The position numbers and the translations under genes were made by a program. A stretch of DNA of 64,000 nucleotides from Isoperla grammatica. Taxonomy: Eukaryota; Arthropoda; Insecta; Plecoptera; Perlodidae. A model generated the notes under the pieces. The model saw only the letters and a program-made list of their open reading frames with translations, was not told the origin of the DNA and ran no database searches. Location: assembly GCA_945910005.1 (NCBI GenBank), contig OX246746.1, positions 35,758,638 to 35,822,637 of the forward strand, in the 5' to 3' direction. Below are positions 37,042 to 47,970 of this stretch, in pieces; positions within the stretch are counted from its first letter, which is position 1; each line of letters starts with the position of its first letter.

Positions 37042-37516
37042 CAGTGTTTTGACCAGATAAATTATTATTTATCCAGTTAAAGATAAAGATAATTCTCCAA
37101 AACGTTATCTAGATAAGATAAAAGATAATAATTTGGATATTGATTTGTTTCTAAAAAAGCAATTTTTCCAACAAGTTTTCTAATCATTATCAATCATAAT
37201 AATATGGATGAATAATAAGAAATGGGAGGGCTGGGTTCAACGTTATTAGAGAAAATGACCTGAGCAAGTTCCATATATGTGTGTTTGTTTTGTTTGTTTG
37301 TTTGTCATTTTGTTTTGTTTTGTTTGTTTTGTTTTATATTAAAAAAAACTTATTAATAATAATGTGTTTTGTTGTTTCTAGATTTTTGTTTATTATTTTA
37401 TCTCCTTCTTTTTTATCTAATAGCTTAAAAATGTAAGATAAGATTAACTTTATCTAGATAAAAGATAATACGTAACAAAATGGACCTAGATGTTATCTAG
37501 ATAAGTCACAACACTG
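37042..37516. mobile_element. Candidate hAT-type MITE (475 bp) rich in AGATAA motifs
   Basis: The left end CAGTGTTTTGAC and the right end GTCACAACACTG are inverted repeats with one mismatch, of the CAG...CTG type seen in hAT elements. Subterminal DNA is full of AGATAA/TTATCT motifs (for example TTATCTAGATAA on both sides). The 8-bp flanks (CACATAAT, CATTATAT) do not match well, so the target duplication is unproven. A TTTG/TTTTG-rich run occupies the centre. Confidence 0.55.
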
Positions 37517-39650
37517 CATTATATATATAATATATGTAAGGCTCAACCCTCGAGAGGATTTTGGATGACATGATACATGATAGTGCTAGTGAAGGCGAAC
37601 GCGGAACCCCAACATTTATAGATCGTCTGCTGAGAAATAATCGCTCTTCAGGCATTATCAGTCCAGGTTTCGGTTTGCTTAGGTCAGATCTCCACGTAAA
37701 CACGGAAAGTGTATGTATGTATGTATGTATTGAGCTAGTTCATTCACCACTCTCCTCCCATGCAGTCCACGGAGGTAATTCTGTATCGTCATGAAAATCA
37801 GTATTCTTTTTATCCATCCTTTTTGTGTATTTGTTGACGGTCCAGATTTCTTGCACGCGCTACAAAAGGTCTTTACATGAAAACTCTGAAACGTAAATGC
37901 TGTATGTCCAAGTAATGTTGATGAAGAGCCGTATTACGGTTACGCCTAGTAATTACTACAGCACAAAGAAATCGGACAATGTATTTTCCAACGGAATCCG
38001 AGTACTGATAAATGCATCACTTGGATAGTTATATTCCTCAAAGCTCGTTCCAAATAAAATAACGAAAAACGTAATTGTCTTTTACATTTTCTTTTTATAC
38101 AAAACTCTCTCATTTGGTTGAAAACTCCCAGTATAAAGCTATTTCAGTGTTCGGATCAGGTGGACAATTCCCTTTTCTTTTGTTGTATTTACATTCTAAT
38201 TAACGAGGTTCTTTGTGGATCACAATTTCATTTCACAGACAATGCGAGCTTGCTGCAAAGCAGTCTGCGTCTACTACATTACACATTTATTTATGGATGT
38301 GTAACTAGGAGACCTGTACAGCCCATTCCAAAATGTGCACTCAACATTTAAAATTATATACACATATTATATATGTGAAATATGTTTTTTTGTACTAAGC
38401 CACTTGTTTGGCTCGTGCCTTGACCAAGTCTACTAGACCTCCCTACTAAATGATCACGGCCAAGGCAAAGGGTCCATAGCGTTCACTAGTCAATATGTCC
38501 AACCCGCAAGGCGAGAAACCTTCACTACTATAGGACACGGACTGGGTTTCGTGAGTCAACTTACACGAATAATTATTACTACTGATTTTACAGCTACATC
38601 TAATTGCGCAGGCACGAACACAAACTTAAATGGCAGTTTATCTGTCAGACATTAAACTAAGGTTCGGGTTTAGCCGGGACGGTCCCGTTTTTTACACGTT
38701 CTCCTGGGGTCCCGAAGGCTGTTTGAAAAAGAATCAAATTACCCGTATTTCAGCAATATGGTCGTAAAGTCTTAAAGTGAACGGCTTTAGCGAGGACGCG
38801 TGAACGTTGCGACACCATCTTTGGTTGCGAGTGAGATCCCCTGCAACTTACTTCGCTACCCACTCGCACGACGCACATGTCTTCGTGTTCACTTACCCGA
38901 ATATTGTTTCTGTTTTACAAACACGTCCGCCGTTAACTTAACGACATGAGTTTGTGAGTTCGTCAGCAAATAGGAAAGCCTAAAAGAAACTTGAATTAAT
39001 ATATTTGATGGATGACACATATTACTTGCTCGGATCGCATTAGAGCCGAGACGAAAATATACACGTATACATGTTAATATAGTCGCGTCGCGTTAAATTG
39101 AAGGTGTTGTCGTCACGGATTATGTAATAGGGAAGTGACGCATGTGACAACTATCAACATAAATCTGGTTGCATCCCGTTCTCCTGCCTCAGATATTGTA
39201 GTGATAATATCGTCAGCATGTTGTCAGACGTGGTGGAGTTGCATTCCATTCACGGTTGGTGCAGTCAATACAGTGGACAATAACAATTCAGCTATCAGGC
39301 AATCTCGAGTTGAATACCGTTGAAATAGACCGTGTGGAGCGACCCTATCTTCTCAGAATTTTAGAGGGCACCTCGCTTCTTATGGCGTGGCCAGTATACA
39401 GTTAATTGACTGAAGCTGTCGCTACCCTGGTAGGACAAAATGTAGAAAACAATGATCTTCGTTTGGAAATCTTATTGCTGTACCATCTCCTTTAAAAGAC
39501 TGAAGACATCGATCTATCAAGTTCCGTAAATACCGGTCTGCATGATCGCGACAGAACGGCCGAGAGTACAGGGAATGTCGCACGACTACGAGACTTTCTT
39601 CCAGCGCCATCTTTAGCCGTGGACAACGTCTCAAACATCCATTATAATCC
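37517..39650. other. No gene confirmed
   Basis: One open stretch at 37540-37730 on the plus strand has balanced codon use (for example GTPTFIDRLLRNN), but I recognise no domain and see no convincing splice pair, so it is not called. The ATGT microsatellite at 37710-37730 follows it. The rest is anonymous. Confidence 0.4.
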
Positions 39651-39664
39651 CAGTTACATTTTAT

Positions 39665-39856
39665 TACGATGATATTTGGGGTTTTACGTCGCATATTTTT
39701 TGCAACGAGGCTAATCGAGACGATGATTGGGTGATTATGAGGATGAAAAAACGCCACAAGACATCCATGCCCAAGCCAGGTTTCGAACCTGGAACGCAGA
39801 GATCGCGGGTTACTAGACCAACGCCTAATCGACCTTGGCCAACTGCGCCGACGTTT
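39665..39856 (-). mobile_element. tRNA-derived SINE (192 bp) with 8-bp target duplication
   Basis: On the minus strand the element starts GTCGGCGCAGTTGGCC (A-box region). It carries the B box GGTTCGAAACC and then a tRNA-unrelated body with GGGCATGGATGT, ATCGTCTCGATTAGCC and a 3' end ATGCGACGTAAAACCCCAA. It is flanked by CATTTTAT at 39657-39664 and 39857-39864. A second relative lies at 51575-51740. The 145-codon minus ORF overlapping it is a shadow. Confidence 0.85.
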
Positions 39857-39864
39857 CATTTTAT

Positions 39865-41020
39865 AACAGCTTTTCTGAAGTGTGAAACCAGAAATTTATT
39901 TTACCATTTGTCACTGTGATTTGAATTTATTTTGTGAATGGGGCGTAAATTGTTAATTAATCAGTTGGCAAAAGGGGGAGATTTTTAACATGATTACAAG
40001 AGGAACGTTAACCATATAATGAGGGGGTATCCTCTCCCTCGCCGCCGGAGATTACACTTTTCCCATAATTCTGTAAATGTCGGGAAAACTTCATTATAGG
40101 GTATTATATTCGCATCTGGATACTACTAACTAACAATTATATAACATTATAAAGATCCCTGCGAGCCAGACAGACAGGTTTCACATTCTATTGGTTCGGT
40201 TGAGGGGTTGTCTTGCCATTACATAAATTCATACATGCATCTATTATCTTATTTCTAAAAGTGCATTTCTACACTAGCTCCCATTTTACACATTGGTAAA
40301 TACGCTCACTTGTTGACGAGACATGAGGTGCGCTCGTAAATGCTTCATTGGAAGTCCCTTATAGACATATCTGTGAATAGTAAATTGCGTTGTATCGGGA
40401 TTTGGCAGACAGGGTAGTGTAGTAAAACCTTTGATCAAGGTACCTCCGCAAAAATAATAAACCAAACACAAAAGCGAAGCGCAGAGATGTTTTGTACACT
40501 ACATGCATCTTCTCTAGACGTAGAACAACTGTGGACAGAAAATTGTTTCGTTGTTTTTCGAGCTTCTTTCTCTGAACCAATCAACTCTTTGTTTGCCATG
40601 GCTGCACCGGAAATCGAATAACGCTCAACAAAACAAAAGAGAAAATACTAAGACGCCATAAATAATGAAAAATAATCTTGAACTATCGACAATTTTTTTT
40701 ATAATAAAACACTAAAGAAATACCGTGAAAAAGATGCGGTATGTAAATGTTGATTGATTGCTTTGGAATTAGCAAAACAAATTGGTTCGAAATAATTCTA
40801 ACATTTTGATTTTTGTCATTTTTGAGGATCAATTATTTAGTAGATACAAAACCAAATTCTGCGTAGAAATTCCTTTTTCAATATAGGATATTTTACGCGC
40901 CGTTTAGTGGGCGCTGACACCTTGGGCGTCCGCCATTACGACCATACTACTTCCTCAATGCTCAGCCTTCTCGATGGGATCCGCGAATTGAACCGACGTT
41001 CAAGAAAGCTGTACCTCAAT
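39865..41020. other. No gene seen
   Basis: Anonymous sequence with no recognised domains, RNAs or repeats. Confidence 0.5.
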
Positions 41021-41023
41021 GTA

Positions 41024-41183
41024 ATGCTTGTTGCACTACATGGACGTCGACGAGCGCCGAGCGCCGGAAGTAGATGATCCGAAGAAGTTGGAACCAACGA
41101 ACATCGCCGCTTCGCCCTGATTGGTCGGATCATCCACTTCCGGCGCTCGGTGCTCGTCGACGTCCATGTAGTGCAACAAGCAT
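41024..41183. repeat. Foldback palindrome with 58-bp arms
   Basis: 41024-41081 and 41126-41183 are inverted copies with only a few mismatches, sharing ATGCTTGTTGCACTACATGG and ACGTCGACGAGC. The spacer is 44 bp. This is likely a small foldback transposon or a recent inverted duplication. Opposed ORFs over it are artefacts of symmetry. Confidence 0.88.
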
Positions 41184-42788
41184 AACCCTTCAAAATGATA
41201 GAAATTACGAATTTTATTAAAGAAGGCTGAGTATTCAAGTATGGTTGCAATGGCGCCGGAGTTCAAAGATGGCGAAAATATAATACCCTAGATTGAGCCG
41301 TTTTCAAGATATCAATCGTGGTATAATATTGCGAGGTGCTCAAGGTCAGACACTGAAATACCATGGACGTATTCATCAAGAAACAATGAGTAGGCCTATA
41401 ACCACTATCTCCGAAATTATTGTATTATGACGCAATAGCGCGAATCAAAACAAAGTCACATTAAAACCTAAACCGTCACTATCTGAATTACCTGTGACAT
41501 ATTCTTGCTTCATTTTTTAATCTCACAGTTAATTAGTGTCTATTTAATATCTCCAGTTATCCTTTTTCCCCTTACTTACGCACAAAACTGAACGAGGCAC
41601 GTTTAATGGATCTCGCGTATCTTACGATAACAACCTCTCCAAATGTTTTATTGAAAATGGCTGTGAGTGCAGTGCAAATAGAAAACAATAGAAAACGATA
41701 ACGTTTTATAACACTGATAAAATAGATACTGTAACAAGAGAATACCTATCATGACTTGATACACTGCGCCTCGGCTTATCCAATAAGCAAGCATGCACGA
41801 GATTATAGCCGCCAAGGTAACTAGTACGACTAGCATGGTCAGGGTGCCAATTGACGGTTTGGAAGAGGGGGGGGGGTGTCAAAGTATAGTATCTGCGTGG
41901 GCAGTAAGGGGTCTGGGGCAAAGCCCCAGCCGCCGGAGGCAAAACATCTTTTGGGGTATTATTGCCCTCGAGATGGCCTTAGAAGCGATCTGAGGTATTA
42001 TTAAGAAAGGGAACATTAAAAGACCTACCATTCAGGTATTTTAATCTTTCACCAACTTTTTTTGTAGTTTTAACCTATCATGTAAATTAAAGTCACTTGA
42101 TATGATATGAGATGAGATAGGTATCCAGAGGTTGGGATTTAGCCATCCCCGGCGGGGATACCTTTCAGTAAACCAGAGTCAGGGATGGAACTACCAGACC
42201 AGCCCCCATCCCCCCCGTCAACTCGCACCCCCTGAGCATGGTTATAAATGTGTGTCATCCTGCAAAGGAACGGCTTCTTCCCTCGACAGCGTTGCCAAGT
42301 GTCGCACGGAGAATCACAGAATCAGCTAATTCTATTGCCTTGCGAAACTGCTGTACGTGAAATCGTTCTAATAGATTACTGTGAACCGATGTGGAATTGG
42401 TATGACAGCATTCGAGAATGTGCATTCCAATTAATATGGTTGCTCGTCATCTTTTTAAATGGAGCCTGTCCATGCAATCAAGACATCCAATCTTGTGACG
42501 GGAGTGAGACGAGAATGACTGCCAGCACAGTTGAGCCCGAGGGAGCGGAGAAACATGCAGATTACTTATTACCTCGATCGCAATAGCCGACTAGAAATGT
42601 TATCAACCGTGCAGTAACTCTACGTCTTGGAGGACTTAAATTCAGGCTCTGCTTCAAAGATATTGTGGCGATTTACCTCGACGCTAGAAGTTACAAATAT
42701 CACCGCAAGAACTGCTACGGGCCACCACCACAGTACTTTAATATACGTCCATGGATGCTACACTTCATGATTACGTATCTTGAATCCT
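41184..42788. other. No gene seen
   Basis: Contains a G run near 41867-41876 and a GC hairpin GTCTGGGGCAAAGCCCCAG near 41911-41929, which may be transposon-derived. The 112-codon ORF at 42248-42586 has no recognisable domain and is not called. Confidence 0.45.
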
Positions 42789-42789
42789 A

Positions 42790-42902
42790 CCGCAAGTATA
42801 CTGCGCTACTATTTACTACACCAGATATATTTAATAATACATATCTTGAACAGTGTACCGCAAGTATACTGCGCTACTATTTACTACACCAGATATATTT
42901 AA
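42790..42902. repeat. 68-bp tandem duplication
   Basis: CCGCAAGTATACTGCGCTAC begins at 42790 and again at 42858, and both copies run on through ACACCAGATATATTTAA. Confidence 0.85.
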
Positions 42903-43662
42903 CTATACGTATCACTCACTATCACTGCGTTACTATTCACTGCACTACTTTAATATCCCTGTATTTGACTATTTATCGCAAGGATCCTTACTGTTTGACT
43001 AGTATTTCTAGTATTTACTAATAAAAGTAGTGGAGTAAATAAACTATACTGTGGATAGGATAGGCCGCCTATAGTACAGCGGCCGGCCTATAGTACAGCG
43101 GCCGGACCTCTAGGCAGGGATTTATACGAACAATTATTATTATTTACTAATTACTTTGAGATGCGGGTTTTCGACGATCTAGCGCAGTAACCAAGTAAAA
43201 GCCGTGCTGCGGATGATTTACATCGATAATTGTATTTTAATAATCAATTTTAGATGTAACTCAGAAACAATATGACTTGAACGAGTTAAGTGATTAATTA
43301 ATAATTACATTTTTGCCAAAATTCTTTGATTGACACATTTTTTAAAGCATTATTTGAATCAGATAAGAGTCCGTAGTTTGTTTTGTCTTAGTAGGAAAAG
43401 GAATATATATATATATATTCGGAATGTCTCTTAATATTGCATCTTCTCTGGTTTATCACTCATACGAATTATAATATTTTCCCGGATTTCATATACATTC
43501 TTCTATTTTTACTTTAAGACTTCATTTATGCATATAATTGGTTGGCATTACTTCCAATCAATTTGTACAATCATTTGGTAGCGTGCGATCTTTCCGCCGA
43601 AAGACCACAGTGAGTTGAAGTGGTACCCGCATATGTATGATACAGTTTGTGTTGTGTTTTAG
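42903..43662. other. No gene seen; directly upstream of the first recognised CADPS exon
   Basis: Probably intron of CADPS. It contains a short duplication (CCTATAGTACAGCGGCCGG twice at ~43069-43106) and an AT palindrome at 43403-43422. The start-codon exon of CADPS was looked for here and further upstream without success. Confidence 0.4.
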
Positions 43663-43795
43663 ATCCCTGTCGCCGGCCAGTGCTGCTAGCGAGACCCTTA
43701 GCCTGAGCGCGGGAGCCTCGAGAACTAACTCTTTGCCTCGACCTACCAGCCCAAGTCCTTCCGTTGTCAGCGAGAAGGCTGAAGCTGAACTCCAG
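43663..43795 (+). CDS. CADPS: CADPS (CAPS/unc-31) exon: Ser-rich N-terminal segment
   Basis: This is the first recognisable exon of calcium-dependent secretion activator, a cytosolic/peripheral-membrane factor that primes dense-core vesicles for Ca2+-triggered exocytosis. It is preceded by TTGTGTTTTAG and followed by CAG|GTAATA. It begins with the last base of a split codon and ends in phase 0. It encodes 44 full codons of Ser/Pro/Ala-rich sequence ending RPTSPSPSVVSEKAEAELQ, and SPSPSVVSEK is a hallmark of CAPS N-termini in vertebrates and insects. An upstream exon supplying the acidic start region must exist but is not found. The protein resumes after a gap at the 54011 exon. Identification is from family knowledge; no search was run. 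Confidence 0.85.
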
Positions 43796-43924
43796 GTAAT
43801 AATACCATACATTCAGATCATTCATACAACATTCATATATTATTCAAACTCCCTGTGACACAATCATACGTATATTACTACTGTTGAGCACGTACTGGTA
43901 GCCAAAACTTATATACCTACTTTA

Positions 43925-44040
43925 TATATGCTCTAGTGTGAAGCATTCATACATTATATATGCTCTAGTGTGAAGCATTCATACATTATATATACTCTAG
44001 TGTGAAGCATTCATACATTATATATGCTCTAGTGTGAGGC
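43925..44040. repeat. 32-bp tandem repeat, ~3.6 units
   Basis: (G/A)CTCTAGTGTGAAGCATTCA recurs at 43930, 43962, 43994 and 44026, the last copy being truncated. Confidence 0.9.
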
Positions 44041-44302
44041 CTTATGCCAATGAATGAACGTCTTAAGACAACACAATACAGGATTCTACAAGTACTTACG
44101 TTCCTTATGAGGACGTTATAATTTTACGCTTTTTGATGTACAGATGCATTTTATAAATATCAGTTTTGAAATTATATTTGAAATTTCTTAGATTAGGAAA
44201 CAATTTGAAGTGAATAAAATTTAAATTTAGTATTTGCTACAAATTGTTTTTTGAAATTGTAATAGTTCTGTACTTCACTTAAAATTTTCACTTCATTATC
44301 AC

Positions 44303-44304
<2 letters not shown>

Positions 44305-44363
<59 letters not shown>

Positions 44364-44372
44364 TATAATTAT
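44305..44372. repeat. (AAT)n microsatellite
   Basis: About 18-20 TAA units followed by AT-rich sequence. Confidence 0.95.
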
Positions 44373-44944
44373 ATATATTTTATTTTTAACATGATTGTTA
44401 ACATATAATATATAATCGATTGAAATACATCAATCAAAACACAATGATGGTAGTGAGAAGGTAGAGCAAGCCCCATATACACATAACATGATTGTGTCTC
44501 ACTACCATGTTCTTAAAATTAGTTTATAAGCTTAAGCTTAGTTTATAAGTTGTATTGTGAAGCATACAAATGTTGATGTTTTTATGTACAAGGCATTATT
44601 TATATTGTTCCAATTGTTGTGACCCTTAGTTTACATTGTAAACACTCCTTAAATAGTACCTGACTGTCCGTAAGGATATTTCCACAATCACACACGATCA
44701 TCAACGCAGTTGATTAAGTTTGCTACAGAGAGTTTATTGAAATTATGTCTATAGAACTGCATTAGTAATAATTGATAGTAATCAAGCAAGTAAGCAAGTA
44801 AGCAAGTAAGCAAGGAAGGAAGCAAGATGTGCGAAACAGACGTACAACAATATTCCACTATATTTTTTAGGAGTGACAACAATTATATACACACATCGAT
44901 TAAAACTGCTATTGACGACACATTATGGTATCTTTGAACTTATA

Positions 44945-45210
44945 ATTAAATATTAAGAAATATAACATATTAATCTGCAATCTCCAATCTACTGTAAATG
45001 CATCTATAATAAGACTGTATACTCGGATTATTAAGGCGTTTTTCACAAATGTTCACAATTTGGTGGAGGGGCCGAGTCGACGTATTTCCCTTTATTATTT
45101 CATAGAAATTAAATATTTCTTGGGACATTTCGCAGCATTGGTACTTAAATATTAAAGTGGCGTTTATTCCCAAACTTTTAGGGCTACATTCACAAGAAAT
45201 ACATTAAAAC
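44945..45210 (+). repeat. Dispersed repeat, copy 1 (~260 bp)
   Basis: Shares with 46745-47003 the strings AATCTCCAATCTACTGT, GACTGTATACTCGGATTATT, AAGGCGTTTTTC and GGAGGGGCCGAGTCGACGTA. I estimate about 80% overall similarity. No ORF; class unknown. Confidence 0.75.
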
Positions 45211-45325
45211 CACACAAAAAAAAAAAAATCGATATTAAAAAACACGTTTCTGCCGTTGCGGATTGCGGAACCCTCAACTCACAGTTCCAAGAAACTTCCT
45301 CGTCCAATACCAGACGAAGTTCAAC

Positions 45326-45438
45326 AATGCGCAATACAACACACAATGCGCAATACAACACACCATGCTCAATACAACACACAATTCGCAATAGAACACA
45401 CAATTCGCAATACAACAAACAATTCGCAATACAATTTC
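45326..45438. repeat. 21-bp tandem repeat, ~5 units
   Basis: Reiteration of CAAT(G/T)CGCAATACAACACAC with a few substitutions. Confidence 0.9.
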
Positions 45439-46744
45439 GTAGGGAAACTGAGTTTCAAGTTCGTAGATGCCGGATTGGCATTGTTAACTGTCGAGCATAA
45501 GTTGCGTTTGTTAGTTTTCATATTTTTACTAATGAATTACTTCTGAATACAACCCAAACAGAAATATCTACGCAACGAATCTCCATAGAGATATTTGATT
45601 CGTGTGAAATTATTCTCGACCTTAAAAGTCCCAGCTGAAACGTTGCGGTCTACCACTAGGCCAGGCCGGATGTCCGTGCAGAGTGATCCCCGCAAGGCCG
45701 GATGTCCTTACAGAGGGATTCCCGCAAGACGCATTTAACCGCTCATCCAAACTAGTTAAAACATATTTTACTTTTTCGAAATAATCTAGTTGACTCTAAA
45801 TAACGGACAGACATCGTGAGAAATATGAATGCAGAGTTCGAAACAAGAGTTGGAGCTCCATTGACCTCAAAATATGTATAAAGCTTATTCCCCTAGTACA
45901 GCACCAGCCTAATGGATAAAACACTACTTTTAAGATGACAGAAGCTATACAAATCTAAGGTTGCAGTAGTAGCTGAACTCCTATAGCATACAACGTTCCC
46001 TAGTCACGAGGGATCCTCGCTTGATGTGGTGACTGTGCGGCAAGCAAAACACACCACTCCCCACGCAGATATCGCCAACCATGGACCATACAACATTGAA
46101 TGTCGCTCAAGGCATGGAGGAAGGATGCAGACTAAAGTTACTCGCCTTTAGGCTTCGAGACTAGAAGGGTGGAAGTCAATAGCATTTACCCATTTTCGTC
46201 ACGTATGACATTTGGAGCCACCTATTAGTAGAGCCCTACAGAAATGATGGTATAGTTCCCAAATTTCGTATTTCAAAATGTACATTTCGCGCTTTGGTGG
46301 TGCTATTTTTTATAAGGCGCATAACAAACAAAAAAGGAAGAAAAAACGTTATATAATCAATTTAGGAATATCACTCAAATAAAAACGAGTCATTTGTTGT
46401 GTATGAACAGTACTTCTATCTATTTCGTTTATATTTTAAATTCTTCTGCGCGTTTTTCTTACACTTAAACTTATTCTAGCCCAGTATTTAACACAATTTC
46501 GTTATTTCGGTCTCATTTCGCGAATACACAGATACATCGTGGAAACGTCGTTAAAACTCCAAATTTCGTTATTTCGTCATTCAAAATTTGCATAATTAGC
46601 ATCCTGACACGACGTCTCGTCCACAATTATCATTTTCAGAGGTATAACTACAGTTTCATTTTATTTCATAACGCGAATTTTACTTGGCTCTACCTATAAG
46701 TATCACGCTGAGGAATCCAATCCCAAACTTCTATGGTCAAAAAT

Positions 46745-47003
46745 TTAAGAAATAAATCATTAACATTTTTAATCTCCAATCTACTGTCAATACAGCTAGG
46801 ACAAGACTGTATACTCGGATTATTAAGGCGTTTTTCTCAAATGATCACAATTTGGTGGAGGGGCCGAGTCGACGTATTTCCCTTTATTATTTCATAGGAA
46901 TTTTATATTGTTCGGCACATTTTGGCACATTAGTATTTAACTATTTGACGTGACGTTGCAGCCTAAACTGTGAGGGTTACCTTCACAACAATCACTTCCA
47001 GAG
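46745..47003 (+). repeat. Dispersed repeat, copy 2 (~260 bp)
   Basis: Same orientation as the copy 1.8 kb upstream. The pair could be decayed LTRs or two independent insertions. There is no coding sequence between them. Confidence 0.75.
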
Positions 47004-47970
47004 ACTAAAGAAAAACTAAAAAAAATAACAAACACAGCATCTGTTTATGCCGGGTTGCATGTATAGGCCATACAGCGCGTAGTCTGGAGTTACCCAGGGT
47101 TACCGATGCCCTGTTCTTGCCAGAACATTGCAGACTGAGTTTACTCACAAGCTTCAGTTTGTGTATTTTTAAGTCAATTTGCTTAAATGTTTATACATGC
47201 ATATTTAAAACTATACACTCTTTGATATAGGTACAGTAAAACATCTTCGTAATGTAAGTGGTTGGTGCATTTATGCGTGTCAGTTCACGACTGTGTAACA
47301 TTTGCAGTGTTAATGGACAAAACGCTGCAGCGTAGACTACTGTAATGCGTAACAACTGTTACACCACAGAGATATGTTCTACCTCGTTACGCGTCATCAC
47401 AGCAGTTTCAACAAAAATTATGTTTTCTGGAAGAATTCCAGCCTCAAACCCAAAAACCTGTAGTTACAACGTCCACGTTTATTTGGGCACGAAGAAACTC
47501 TTCGCACGTCACAATTTCAGAAATAGGGGTCCAACATTCGGTAACAATACCTAGTACCCGTTTGTACATCACCACTTAAGGAATTCGTTGCAGTACTTAA
47601 AGTAGAAATAGTAACGTAGTAACGTTTGTTCAATTTCTAAACTAACATTGACAATTGGTTCTGAGGCATCACACCCAATACGTAGTCTAAAATGTACACA
47701 ACTTTTCGCCTATGACGCCTGGGGCTCTCCCTATCACCCCCCCCCCCCCCCCCCGCGCCTTCCACCGAGGTTGATTAAACCAAATTCACAACTCTTGTCT
47801 TTGAAGTAAGGTTTCTTCGTTGTTTTCTTTTCACTATGTGCATAAACCTCCATTAATGTCCCTCAAACATTCTTATGTAACCGTCTTCTGCCCCCGTTCC
47901 CACGCCCCTGAATAGCCAAAATGGCGCTAGTAACACTAAAACTTAGAACTCTTTGAATGCTGGTAAATGA

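Larger units (their letters stand above)
43796..47970 (+). other. CADPS intron, first part: repeats only
   Basis: No exon is recognised. In order it holds a 32-bp repeat (43925-44040), an AAT microsatellite, an AAGC/AAGT microsatellite (44783-44826), two direct copies of a ~250-bp dispersed repeat (44945-45210, 46745-47003), a 21-bp repeat (45326-45438) and a C run (~47738-47754). The family's conserved block between the first two recognised exons (about 55 residues, including a hydrophobic YVFV-type segment) is not visible here. Confidence 0.6.

Noticed and set aside
37540..37794. Possible exon (GTPTFIDRLLRNN...)
   Set aside because: Protein-like composition, but no family recognised, no polypyrimidine tract before a candidate acceptor, and equally open on the minus strand.
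39760..39856. Functional tRNA gene
   Set aside because: A and B boxes are present, but the cloverleaf is incomplete and the sequence continues into a SINE body with flanking target duplications.
39422..39859. 145-codon minus ORF
   Set aside because: It reads through a tRNA-derived SINE and shows no protein domain.
42248..42586. 112-codon plus ORF
   Set aside because: No recognisable domain, no splice or promoter context; probably chance.
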